DNA of 64,000 nucleotides from Ardenticatenaceae bacterium (lineage in GTDB: Bacteria > Chloroflexota > Anaerolineae > Promineifilales > Promineifilaceae), in NCBI GenBank assembly GCA_020634215.1, contig JACKCD010000024.1:1-64000 (forward strand), given 5' to 3'. Under the pieces are notes generated by a model. That model ran no database searches, was not told the origin of the DNA, and was given only the letters and a program-made list of their open reading frames with translations. Each line of letters begins with the position of its first letter. Position 1 is the first letter of the stretch. A program made the position numbers and the translations under genes. Positions 33,627-41,816 of this stretch are shown piece by piece.

Positions 33627-34250
33627 TTACCCCAGCCGCCCGCTGGCGATGAGCATGGTAAAAGAAGCAATAAACCAATGGATGAGCCACGGATAAACAA
33701 AGGAGCCAGATTGCCAGGCCACAAAGCCAAAGGCGGCTCCGCCAAAGATGGTACTAAAGGTCTCGATCTCGGGTTTGCCCAGGTGCATATAAGCAAAGGG
33801 AACAGCCTGCAAAAAAATGGCGGGGCCTGGCCCAAAGACGCGAGCCATGCCAAAGAGCATAAAGCCGCGCCAGACAAATTCCCAGCCCAACAGGTCAACG
33901 CCGTTGAGGTAAATGAGCCGCCACAGTTCGCGGGGGGCGCGGGCATCATAATATTGCACCATGCCGGGGGTGCGGGCGACAAACCACAAAATAAGTGCCA
34001 TGCCACCACAGCCAATCAGCGTCCACATGAGTCCCACGCGCCAGTTGCCCAACCCAAACCCATAGCTGCTGGGGGATTCGCGGAAGAGCAGGATAATGAT
34101 GATGAGGGGGATGATCAGGTAGAGGACGATGCGGTCATACGCTTTGAGGCTGGTAAGTCGATGGTTGTAATAGTCAAGCATCGGCACAAAGGCACTAAAG
34201 ATGATCATAAAGGTGAGCTTGAGGTCGAATTCGACACCGCCAATGGTCAT
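33627..34250 (-). CDS. CPBP-family intramembrane protein with altered first motif
   Basis: The 207-residue protein has about six membrane segments. It has the CPBP/Abi pattern: motif 1 region LLGWEFVWRGFMLFG, motif 2 FAYMH and motif 3 LIHWFIAS. CPBP glutamic-type proteases normally carry EExxxR in motif 1; here the first glutamate is tryptophan (WEFVWR), so activity is uncertain. The stop codon lies beside the GAGATTGG repeat. It may be co-transcribed with the RlmD-like gene. Confidence 0.75.
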   Translation of the reverse strand: MTIGGVEFDLKLTFMIIFSAFVPMLDYYNHRLTSLKAYDRIVLYLIIPLIIIILLFRESPSSYGFGLGNWRVGLMWTLIGCGGMALILWFVARTPGMVQYYDARAPRELWRLIYLNGVDLLGWEFVWRGFMLFGMARVFGPGPAIFLQAVPFAYMHLGKPEIETFSTIFGGAAFGFVAWQSGSFVYPWLIHWFIASFTMLIASGRLG

Positions 34251-34338
34251 ATGGTTCTTCCTGTTGCTAAATAAATAGGACGCAGATTTTCCTGATTTAC
34301 CTGATCAGGAGGATCGGATAAATCAGTGTCTTGCTGTG

Positions 34339-34659
34339 TTAGGGGGCGGGGGCGATGCCGACAAGGAGGGTTAAACGGCCGTTTCCCTCATTTGCCACCC
34401 CATGCACCACGCCAACCGGTGCCCACACTACCTCTCCTTCCCCAGCTTCTACCCGTTCGTCACCTAGCCAAAAACGGCCGTTTCCCGCCACCACATAATA
34501 AAACTTATCCTGATCCGCGTGGTCATGAGGTGCCTGTACCTGGCCCGGCTCCAAACAATTTAACCCCAACAACAACGTTTCGCTGGCAAACAGCGTCGTC
34601 TTAAAAAACTTGTCCGGCCGCTGCCCCACATGATCTGCAATCCGCTTGATTAAATCCAT
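34339..34659 (-). CDS. Cupin-domain protein
   Basis: The 106-residue protein is a single cupin_2 barrel. The first cupin motif contains the metal ligands in APHDHADQDKFYYVV and the second has VVHGVAN. This supports a divalent-metal site; the ligand or substrate cannot be inferred. The ATG at 34659 is 193 bp downstream of the SWIM-protein stop on the same strand, beyond a terminator. Confidence 0.85.
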   Translation of the reverse strand: MDLIKRIADHVGQRPDKFFKTTLFASETLLLGLNCLEPGQVQAPHDHADQDKFYYVVAGNGRFWLGDERVEAGEGEVVWAPVGVVHGVANEGNGRLTLLVGIAPAP

Positions 34660-34781
34660 CAGTCACCTTCTCTTCAACACTTTTGCCGATTATACCCAAT
34701 TAGCCTCCAAAATTGCAGCAGCTATGGGGATTCTATGTGGTGGGTCAACTGCAAAACAAAAAAGCATTACCACCGCCTGGC

Positions 34782-34815
34782 GAAAAAAAACGTGCCTGAA
34801 TTGCTCAGGCACGTT
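34782..34815 (-). terminator. Rho-independent terminator of the SWIM gene
   Basis: An 11-bp stem (AACGTGCCTGA and TCAGGCACGTT, loop of 5) is followed on the minus strand by a run of eight T. It lies 38 bp downstream of the SWIM-protein stop. Confidence 0.9.
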
Positions 34816-34852
34816 TACCAACAAAAATTAATCAGTTGTGCTAAGCAAAAAG

Positions 34853-35101
34853 CTAATGCACCACCTGTCCCAGCTCTACCATATCAACCAGGACACGTTC
34901 CATTGCCATCGTGTGGCTGCAAACACCACGGCTCTTAAAATAATTGCAGTCACAGTTCCAAACACCATGATCATACTGCACAGTGTGGGGCGAATTGTTA
35001 TCTCCCTTGATTTGCACGCTAAGCGAGTCGAACTGGATTCTTTCTCTCTCTTCGGCATAAATTTTTGCTTTCTCAATCTTGCTAATCATGCTGTAATCCA
35101 T
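34853..35101 (-). CDS. Small SWIM zinc-finger protein
   Basis: The 82-residue protein consists of a charged helical N-terminus and a SWIM-type zinc finger, WNCDCNYFKSRGVCSHTMA (CxC-x7-CxH). SWIM fingers bind DNA or proteins and normally sit inside larger ATPases or transposases; here the domain stands alone. GAGGAG precedes the start at 10 nt and terminators flank the gene on both sides, so it is an independent small transcription unit. Function unknown. Confidence 0.8.
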   Translation of the reverse strand: MDYSMISKIEKAKIYAEERERIQFDSLSVQIKGDNNSPHTVQYDHGVWNCDCNYFKSRGVCSHTMAMERVLVDMVELGQVVH

Positions 35102-35160
35102 AACTTTACGCTCCTCTCTGGGGTTTGTTGGCCTTTATAAAATCGCAGCAGGCCAGGAAA

Positions 35161-35191
35161 ATAAAAAACGCACGCCAAGAGGGCGTGCGTT
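35161..35191 (-). terminator. Rho-independent terminator of the histidine kinase gene
   Basis: A 10-bp stem AACGCACGCC/GGCGTGCGTT with a 5-nt loop is followed on the minus strand by TTTTTTATTTT. It is located downstream of the kinase gene and upstream of the SWIM gene. Confidence 0.88.
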
Positions 35192-35308
35192 GATTAGCGC
35201 TAAAATGATTTTTCCGTTTGAAACATTCACTGTTTCTCCATCCATAAGGTAAGTATAGCGAACAGAAACCACATGTCAATCTTTCTAACCTACGCCTTTC
35301 CTACGGCG

Positions 35309-38300
35309 CTACACCTTTTCCGCAACCGCAGGTAAGACATTTGTCATGCGTGTTGTCGCCGTCGGCACGCAGGGAACAGTGAATGCAAACGTGGTACCCT
35401 CACCTAGCTTACTATCTACCCAAATAGTCCCGCCGTGCAATTCAACAAACCCTTTAGTAATGGACAACCCCAGCCCTGTGCCTCGTGCTTGCCGAATATT
35501 GGGGTCAGAGGAGCGGAAAAACTTGGTAAACAACCGCACCTGGTCTTCTTCAGAGATACCATAGCCATGGTCAGCCACCGTACAAACAACCATCTGCTGC
35601 GGCAGTTTTTGACCCTGAACGGCCCGTAATTCGGTGCGGAAAGTTAGATCAATATCGTGATTGGCCGGGGAATATTTGCACGCATTGCTCAACAAATTGG
35701 TTAATATTTGCACCATACGCTCTTTGTCGGCAAAGATAGCAGGCAAATCGGGGGGCATATCTATGTTGAGCTGCATGTTTTTGTCGTTGCAAATTTGCCG
35801 GATTGTTTGCATGGTTTCGGTAACAATATCAGCAAAGTAACATTCCTGCCGTTTAACCGACATACGTCCGGTTTCAATTTGGGAAATGTCGGTTAAATCC
35901 TGAATTTGGCGGCTCATGCGTTTAACATTGGCCTTGATGGTGCGGAGAAATTCGGTTTGCTGCTCGTTGACGGCACCGGCCGCACCCGATATAAGCAGGT
36001 CGGTAAAGCCACTCATGGAGGTCATGGGGGTTTTGAGTTCGTGCGAGACCATAGAAACAAATTCGGATTTGGCAAGGTTGGCGGCGATAACTTCCTGATA
36101 GAGCAAGGCGTTGGCAATGGCTCCAGCGGCGTGGTTGGTGAAGCGAACGGCCGTTTCCAGTTCCATCGCGCCAAACTGCTCCACCGTCTTGCTCTCAATC
36201 AACATCACCCCAATCGTTTCCTGCTTATGCACCAGCGGCACCACCATTTGGGCGTGGGTGGATGGGGCAGCCAGCAAATAGCCGCTCAGGTCGGCCACAT
36301 CATCCAGCAGCAGCGGCTCTTGCTGCCGCAGCACTTGGCCGACGACACTGTTCTCCAGCCGTTCGGACGGGACGGATGAGGGGGCGAACTCATCACCATA
36401 GTTAAGGGTGGCCCGCACAAACGGCCGTTGTTCCTCATCCAGCAGCACAATTGCACCCGCCTCCCCCTGACAAATGGGCACAATCCGCCCCAGTGCCAAA
36501 TGCAGCACCCGGTTCACATCCAGCGTTGTGTTCAAATCCCGGTCAAGCTGCTGCAACAGCGACAGTTCGCGCACCCGTTCCCGCAGTTCCTGATTGGTTT
36601 GCGCCAGCAGCCGCGCATTCCGCAGCGCCAGCACTGCCTGCCCGGCAAAGGTAGTTAGAAGCTGTTTGTCTTCTTCCTGAAACAGCCCGCCATCCCGCTT
36701 GTTGATGACCTGAATGACCCCCAGCACCTGGTTTTCTTCCAGCAGCGGCACCGTCAAAATGGAGCGGGAATCGAAGCTGGTTTGGGCATCCATCTTATCA
36801 TACCAGCGGCTGTCGCCGTGCACCTCGTTCACCAGCGTCGCCTGCCCACTTTGCGCCACGCTGCCCGCCAGCCCCGCCCCAATCGGCAATCTCGTTCCCA
36901 GCAGCCGGTCGCTGTTTGGCCCGCGCACCACGCGAAACTCCAGCTCGCCAGTGTGTTCCCGCGTCAGCATAAAGGTACCGGCTTCGGTGTCAAGCAGTTC
37001 CATCGCTTTGTCCAGAATGAGTTCTAGCAGTTCATCCAGTTCCAGCGTCGAAGAAAGCGACACCAAAACTTCGTTGATGGACTGCACCTGCTGCGCCCGC
37101 TGTTGGAGTGCCTCTTTTGCCAGCAGCCGGTCAATGGCATTGGCAATTTGGTCAGAGAGAACGGTAAGCAAGGTAAGTTGATGATCGCTAAAGATGTGTT
37201 CTGCTTGGTCATGGCTGGTTTGGATGGCTCCAAGCGTGTTGTCGCCGCTGCTGAGGGGAACTGTAATGGTAAAACGGCCGTTTTCCTGCCCATCCCGCCG
37301 CACCACCTGCCCCAGCCGAGTTGCCTGCTGCATGTCGGCATCCGTCACCAACCGTTGTACCCCTTCCAAATCCGGCCGGCGTTCCCCGGCAGCCAAGCAC
37401 AAAGCCGTAAAAAGCTGCATTTTATTAGGCAGCCACAGCGCCAACACCAAATCATGCACATCAAACAGGGTGCGAAAATAGGCCGCTACCAGCGTCAGCA
37501 AATCAGCCAGCGTCACCGTCATGTTGAGCATTTGCGAGAATTGGCTCAGCTGATCCAACTCCACAATCCGCGTTTCCAGCCGCTGAATGACGTTGGCACG
37601 CTCCAACCCAATTAGCGACTGATCCGCCACCGAGCCAAGAAAACTCATCTCGCCGCTGTTAAAATGTTTGCGGTTGCGCTTGGGCGAAAGCGTGAGCCAG
37701 CCCAGAAGCTGCGAGGCGTTGTTCATCGGCACCAGAACGATGGCATCTAGCAGTTGCACGACTTCCCGGTGCCGCCGCAGTTCGCTCGGCCAAATGCGCT
37801 CTTCGGCCAAGTCCACCAGCCCCGGCCCCTGCTGCAAAAACTGCACCAGCGGTGACTGGGCATCTACCAACTGCCCTTGGCTGAGGCTGTTCTGCTCCCC
37901 TTGCCCGCTGCTGCGCCCCAAATATTTGCGGTAGCCACCGCTGGGGCTATCGGGCAAATAGAGCTGAGGCTCTGCGTGAGGAATACCCTGCTGGACGCAT
38001 TTGAGCATGGCAACGGCGATTTCATGCACGTCAACGGCCGTTTTTAATTCCCGGTTATATGTTCGCAAAAGCTGGTCATACGACACCGGCTTTTTAAACA
38101 CATAGGCCACCACCGCCGCCTGCAGCCGCGTTCGCAGCGGGTCAAAAAGTACCGTGACCAGTACAATGAACAAGGCCAACAACACGGGGCTGTTTCGCAC
38201 GACGGCCGGCCCTAAAGCGGCCGTTAGCAGCGTCAGAAACAGGGCAAACACCCCCACCAGCAGCGTCGTCAGCAAAAAGTAGGTAACGCTGCGCCGCAGC

Positions 38301-39370
38301 ACCACATCAATATTCAGCAGCCCAAAGCGGACGATGGTGTAGCCAATGGACAGGGGATAAATGACAAAGGGGGGAATAAAAAAGGTAGGGTCAAACCAAT
38401 CTGGCGGAGAAATAGCAACGGCAGCCACCATCAGAAAGATGAGAACCGGACCAAACCCCAAGACAGCTCCCAGCAAAATGATGCGCCCCTGCTGCCGCAC
38501 AATGGGGGCGGGAGAGCGAAAGCCACGATAGGCCATGATGAGCAGCGAACCGATGATGACTACCGCATTGAGCAAGTAGGCAGCACGCCAAGTGGATACA
38601 TAGACCCACGGATCTGTGGGGTGGTGGAGCCAAAGCTGCCCCCAGGCCGCAACCAAAACACCGGGCAGCAATGCGAGCCATCTAAGCCGTGGCCGCCACC
38701 CCAGCAGGGCAATGGGGTGGGGAAATTGCAGTGCCAGCATCATGTTGAGGGTGCCGGTGAGCGAAACGGCCACCAGCCACAGGCGGATAAATTGCTGCGT
38801 GGTAATGAGGTCGAACAGCCCGCCAACGGTGACGGCAGCGGCCGCCGCAAAGGCAGCAAATAGCTGGGCGGGGCGGGAACGGGGACGCACGAGAAAGGTC
38901 CAAGATCCAACGGTGAGAACACCGATGCCGGTGAGGTAGAGCAGCCAGAATTGCCGCCACATGCTTTCGCGGTCTATTTTGACGAGGGTGATTTCAACGG
39001 TGCGTTCGGCGGGCAAAGCGGGGTTGGCAGAGATGCGGCTGTTTTGTGGCTGGGCGAAGGTGAACTGGTGTTTTTCATTAACGGCCGTTTCCCCCAACCA
39101 CGCCCGAAATGCCTCATTGGTATGAATCGGTACCCCGTCAACAGCCACCAGCCGTTCGGGATACGACAACATGGGCTGCATCTGACGGCCGGCCCAATAG
39201 GCCTCACCAGAATCGTTGACCACCAAATTAGGATCCAGCACAAAGCCGGGGAAAGGTAGCTCACTCCACCCCAACGCCACAAAAGGAAACCAAAGATAAA
39301 GTGCCCCAGTTAGGAGCAAGAGAAAAACGACAGCACCAATTCGTAAGCGGTTGATTGTCCTGCTGATCAA
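35309..39370 (-). CDS. Large membrane sensor histidine kinase with PDZ-like and multiple GAF domains
   Basis: The 1353-residue protein has an N-terminal membrane segment, an extracytoplasmic PDZ-like stretch (ERLVAVDGVPIHTNEAFRAW), about eight further membrane segments up to residue 410, then a long cytoplasmic part with probably four GAF domains (best seen around residues 640-1100, e.g. LGVIQVINKRDGG). At the end are HisKA (SHELKTPMTS, phosphorylated H1110) and HATPase_c (LLSNACKYSP, DHGYGISEED, GTGLGLSITKG) domains. No receiver domain or response-regulator gene is adjacent. The start codon is TTG. It is followed by a strong terminator, so it is monocistronic. Signal unknown. Confidence 0.9.
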   Translation of the reverse strand: MISRTINRLRIGAVVFLLLLTGALYLWFPFVALGWSELPFPGFVLDPNLVVNDSGEAYWAGRQMQPMLSYPERLVAVDGVPIHTNEAFRAWLGETAVNEKHQFTFAQPQNSRISANPALPAERTVEITLVKIDRESMWRQFWLLYLTGIGVLTVGSWTFLVRPRSRPAQLFAAFAAAAAVTVGGLFDLITTQQFIRLWLVAVSLTGTLNMMLALQFPHPIALLGWRPRLRWLALLPGVLVAAWGQLWLHHPTDPWVYVSTWRAAYLLNAVVIIGSLLIMAYRGFRSPAPIVRQQGRIILLGAVLGFGPVLIFLMVAAVAISPPDWFDPTFFIPPFVIYPLSIGYTIVRFGLLNIDVVLRRSVTYFLLTTLLVGVFALFLTLLTAALGPAVVRNSPVLLALFIVLVTVLFDPLRTRLQAAVVAYVFKKPVSYDQLLRTYNRELKTAVDVHEIAVAMLKCVQQGIPHAEPQLYLPDSPSGGYRKYLGRSSGQGEQNSLSQGQLVDAQSPLVQFLQQGPGLVDLAEERIWPSELRRHREVVQLLDAIVLVPMNNASQLLGWLTLSPKRNRKHFNSGEMSFLGSVADQSLIGLERANVIQRLETRIVELDQLSQFSQMLNMTVTLADLLTLVAAYFRTLFDVHDLVLALWLPNKMQLFTALCLAAGERRPDLEGVQRLVTDADMQQATRLGQVVRRDGQENGRFTITVPLSSGDNTLGAIQTSHDQAEHIFSDHQLTLLTVLSDQIANAIDRLLAKEALQQRAQQVQSINEVLVSLSSTLELDELLELILDKAMELLDTEAGTFMLTREHTGELEFRVVRGPNSDRLLGTRLPIGAGLAGSVAQSGQATLVNEVHGDSRWYDKMDAQTSFDSRSILTVPLLEENQVLGVIQVINKRDGGLFQEEDKQLLTTFAGQAVLALRNARLLAQTNQELRERVRELSLLQQLDRDLNTTLDVNRVLHLALGRIVPICQGEAGAIVLLDEEQRPFVRATLNYGDEFAPSSVPSERLENSVVGQVLRQQEPLLLDDVADLSGYLLAAPSTHAQMVVPLVHKQETIGVMLIESKTVEQFGAMELETAVRFTNHAAGAIANALLYQEVIAANLAKSEFVSMVSHELKTPMTSMSGFTDLLISGAAGAVNEQQTEFLRTIKANVKRMSRQIQDLTDISQIETGRMSVKRQECYFADIVTETMQTIRQICNDKNMQLNIDMPPDLPAIFADKERMVQILTNLLSNACKYSPANHDIDLTFRTELRAVQGQKLPQQMVVCTVADHGYGISEEDQVRLFTKFFRSSDPNIRQARGTGLGLSITKGFVELHGGTIWVDSKLGEGTTFAFTVPCVPTATTRMTNVLPAVAEKV

Positions 39371-39425
39371 TGCGAATTTAGCAACCAGTTTCCACGTCGC
39401 CGCACAACACCAACAAACGACCCCG

Positions 39426-41750
39426 TTACTGATTACTGGCTAAGACCTTGACATTGGCTAACGCCAAGTAGTTATTTATCCAACGGCCATCATCCCCGAC
39501 TATATTCTGACGGGTTTGGCTTTCAGCGTCTATTAAGGCAACGTGAATTGAATAAATTCCCGGCGGTAATCCGTTCAGGTCTATGAGTTGCTGATCTTTA
39601 ACGTGCTGGTTCGGTGTCCACTGAGTCGTGGGAGAACCCTCCTGTGCTGGACGGCTGCGGTGTGCCAACTGCACCTGCCCATCTGCGTCCAAAAGCTCTA
39701 CCGCAACAATATAGTCATGGCTCAGGGCTGGCAATGCCTGCCAATACAGGGTAATCGTTAACTGATTATCAACTAGCGGCTGCTGCGTGCTGTAGCTGTA
39801 GCCTTGCAGCAGCAGTTCATCATTAAAGTTTTGCGCCAGCGGGTTGGGGTAATCGGCAGCGGCGGCAATGGCGGCGGGCTTGACCGCCACCTGTCCCAGC
39901 ATTAGCGCGTCCCCCAAACTCGTCCCGTCCGCAGCGGTAATGCCCAGCCGATACCCCTCCACCGGGGCGTAAAAACCGAGCATCAGCGTTACTGATTCTG
40001 GGGTGTAGGTTCCCTCTGGCAGGTAAATGCGGATTGAATCTTTAAATTGTTCGCCCGGCTGCCACAGGCTGGTGGGGTAGTTGCCCAAACCGGGGTGGGT
40101 GTCACGCTGGGCGGCGACGGTGCCCACGCTGTCAATGAGGTGGAGAAACATGAGGAAGTTGCCAGGCGGCTGCCCCATCACTTCCCAGTAGAGGTCTACG
40201 TCCACAAAACCGCCCGCTTCGACTTCGCTTTGCTGGATTTCATAGCCACGCAGCCGGAAAAGGGTGTCGAATTGGGCGTTGATGGGGGAGGAAACGGCCG
40301 TTTCCTCCCCCATCACCACCCGCTCCGGCCAGGCATAGGCCGGCCGCAAATAGCCAAACAACGCCACCAGTGCCAAAGTCGCCAGCCCCGTACTTGCCAA
40401 ACCAATCAATAGTTCACTGGGATTTTTCACGCAAAGGCGCAAAGACGCAAAGGTGGCGTGCTTTTCTTTGCGCCTTTGCGCCTTTGCGTGAGATTCTTTT
40501 CCCAACAGTGTTCCCCACTGCCACAGCCCATAGATCGTTAGCAAGGCCAATGAAGGCAGCGCGGGGAAGAAGAAGCGACCCATGGGGCCAGCGGGGCTGA
40601 CGAGCAGGTAGTTGAAGAGAACGCCGAAGAAAAGCAGGACATTGAGCAGTTGCAGCAGCAAGGCTGGGCCAATGCGCCGCGCCTCGGTGCGTTGCGAGGG
40701 GCGCAGCAGCAGCAACAGCCCCATCAAACTTAGCCCCACAAACCAGCGCAGAGCCGTGTAAACGGGGTCGGGCAGCGGAATTTGGCCGTAGCCAAACCGC
40801 CCCCACAGGCTGGTCCAGGCATAGGGGAGTTCGGAAATGGCGAGGCCAAAGCTGTCGGCGGGGTTACGCACGCCCCATAGCTCGGTCAGCCGTTCAAAAC
40901 CGGTGGGTTCGCCGTACAAAATTTGGTTGCGGATAAACCACCAGCCAGCAATGAGCAAGGTGAAGGCGGCGATGAGCAGGTTGACGCGCAGCCAGAGCGA
41001 CCACCCCTGCTTTTTACGCCAGGCGACCCAACAAACGGCCGTTTCCACCAACAACGCAATCGCCGCCAAATTAAACTTGCTCATCAGCGCCAGCCCAAAC
41101 AGCGTCCCCAAAACGATGCCCCAGCGCGGCGACAACCCGTTGTCATCGTGCAGCAGCCGCACGCACCCCAGCGTCACCGCCGCCCCCGCCAACGCCGCAA
41201 TAATGTCGTTGTTGATCGCCCCAGCCATAAACAAGAACATCGGGTTGAAAGCGACGATGGCAGCCGCTCCCCACGCCAGCGTGGGTTTTTGCGGCCAAAT
41301 GGTGCGGCCAATGAGCCAGGTGAGGTAGATAACGGCCGTTCCTACCGCCACATTAACCAGCCGCGACAGATGCGCCGCTAACGCCTCGCCGCGCCACGGC
41401 CACCATTCATCACTGCCGTGCAGATATTGGTTTTTGTTGTCGCGCCCCACTTCCCAGTAACGGTAGGCCCAAAACGGGTTGTCGGCCGGCTGGGTGCAAA
41501 CATCGCGCCCGGTGTCAATCCAAAAGGTGGCGGCAGCGGCGAGGGCATAATAAAGTGGCGGGTGGTGGCCTTGGGCGCTGCACTGGTCGGCCGACTGCAC
41601 CGGCAGCGCATGTTCCTGCACGATGTGGCGCACAAAGCGGTAGTGGCGCAATTCGTCAGTGGCCTCGTGCAGCGGGTTCACGACACTATAGGCGGTGGCG
41701 AGGAGGAAAAAGGCGATGAGTAGAAGCAGGATTGCGCGTTTTTCGGTCAT
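39426..41750 (-). CDS. Polytopic GT-C type glycosyltransferase-like protein
   Basis: The 774-residue protein has about 11-13 membrane segments and a C-terminal beta-rich extracytoplasmic region of about 280 residues (PEGTYTPESVTLMLGFY, LPPGIYSIHVALIDAES). The first external loop has ATDELRHYRF and GHHPPLYYALAAA, characteristic of ArnT/DUF2142-like GT-C enzymes that transfer sugars from lipid-linked donors. Residues about 420-441 (ESHAKAQRRKEKHATFASLR) come from an in-frame copy of the GCAAAGGCG hairpin repeat between membrane segments. The ATG at 41750 is chosen; the longer frame enters another repeat. It pairs with the GT39-type gene upstream. Confidence 0.78.
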   Translation of the reverse strand: MTEKRAILLLLIAFFLLATAYSVVNPLHEATDELRHYRFVRHIVQEHALPVQSADQCSAQGHHPPLYYALAAAATFWIDTGRDVCTQPADNPFWAYRYWEVGRDNKNQYLHGSDEWWPWRGEALAAHLSRLVNVAVGTAVIYLTWLIGRTIWPQKPTLAWGAAAIVAFNPMFLFMAGAINNDIIAALAGAAVTLGCVRLLHDDNGLSPRWGIVLGTLFGLALMSKFNLAAIALLVETAVCWVAWRKKQGWSLWLRVNLLIAAFTLLIAGWWFIRNQILYGEPTGFERLTELWGVRNPADSFGLAISELPYAWTSLWGRFGYGQIPLPDPVYTALRWFVGLSLMGLLLLLRPSQRTEARRIGPALLLQLLNVLLFFGVLFNYLLVSPAGPMGRFFFPALPSLALLTIYGLWQWGTLLGKESHAKAQRRKEKHATFASLRLCVKNPSELLIGLASTGLATLALVALFGYLRPAYAWPERVVMGEETAVSSPINAQFDTLFRLRGYEIQQSEVEAGGFVDVDLYWEVMGQPPGNFLMFLHLIDSVGTVAAQRDTHPGLGNYPTSLWQPGEQFKDSIRIYLPEGTYTPESVTLMLGFYAPVEGYRLGITAADGTSLGDALMLGQVAVKPAAIAAAADYPNPLAQNFNDELLLQGYSYSTQQPLVDNQLTITLYWQALPALSHDYIVAVELLDADGQVQLAHRSRPAQEGSPTTQWTPNQHVKDQQLIDLNGLPPGIYSIHVALIDAESQTRQNIVGDDGRWINNYLALANVKVLASNQ
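40428..40490. repeat. GCAAAGGCG-word hairpin inserted in frame in a glycosyltransferase gene
   Basis: The left arm CACGCAAAGGCGCAAAGACG continues to CAAAG; the right arm is its reverse complement with one mismatch (CTTTGCGCCTTTGCGCCTTT then GCGTG), with a 13-nt loop. It is translated without a stop in the glycosyltransferase frame. Confidence 0.88.
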
Positions 41751-41773
41751 GGTGTGACCACGATAAGATGGTG

Positions 41774-41815
41774 CGTGGTGCGTAAAGAATTTCTGACCAC
41801 GCACTACGCACCACG
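41774..41815. repeat. GTGCGTGGTGCGTA-word hairpin
   Basis: CGTGGTGCGTA (41774-41784) and TACGCACCACG (41805-41815) are exact inverted repeats between the two glycosyltransferase genes, ending at the stop codon of the GT39 gene. Confidence 0.85.
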
Positions 41816-41816
41816 T

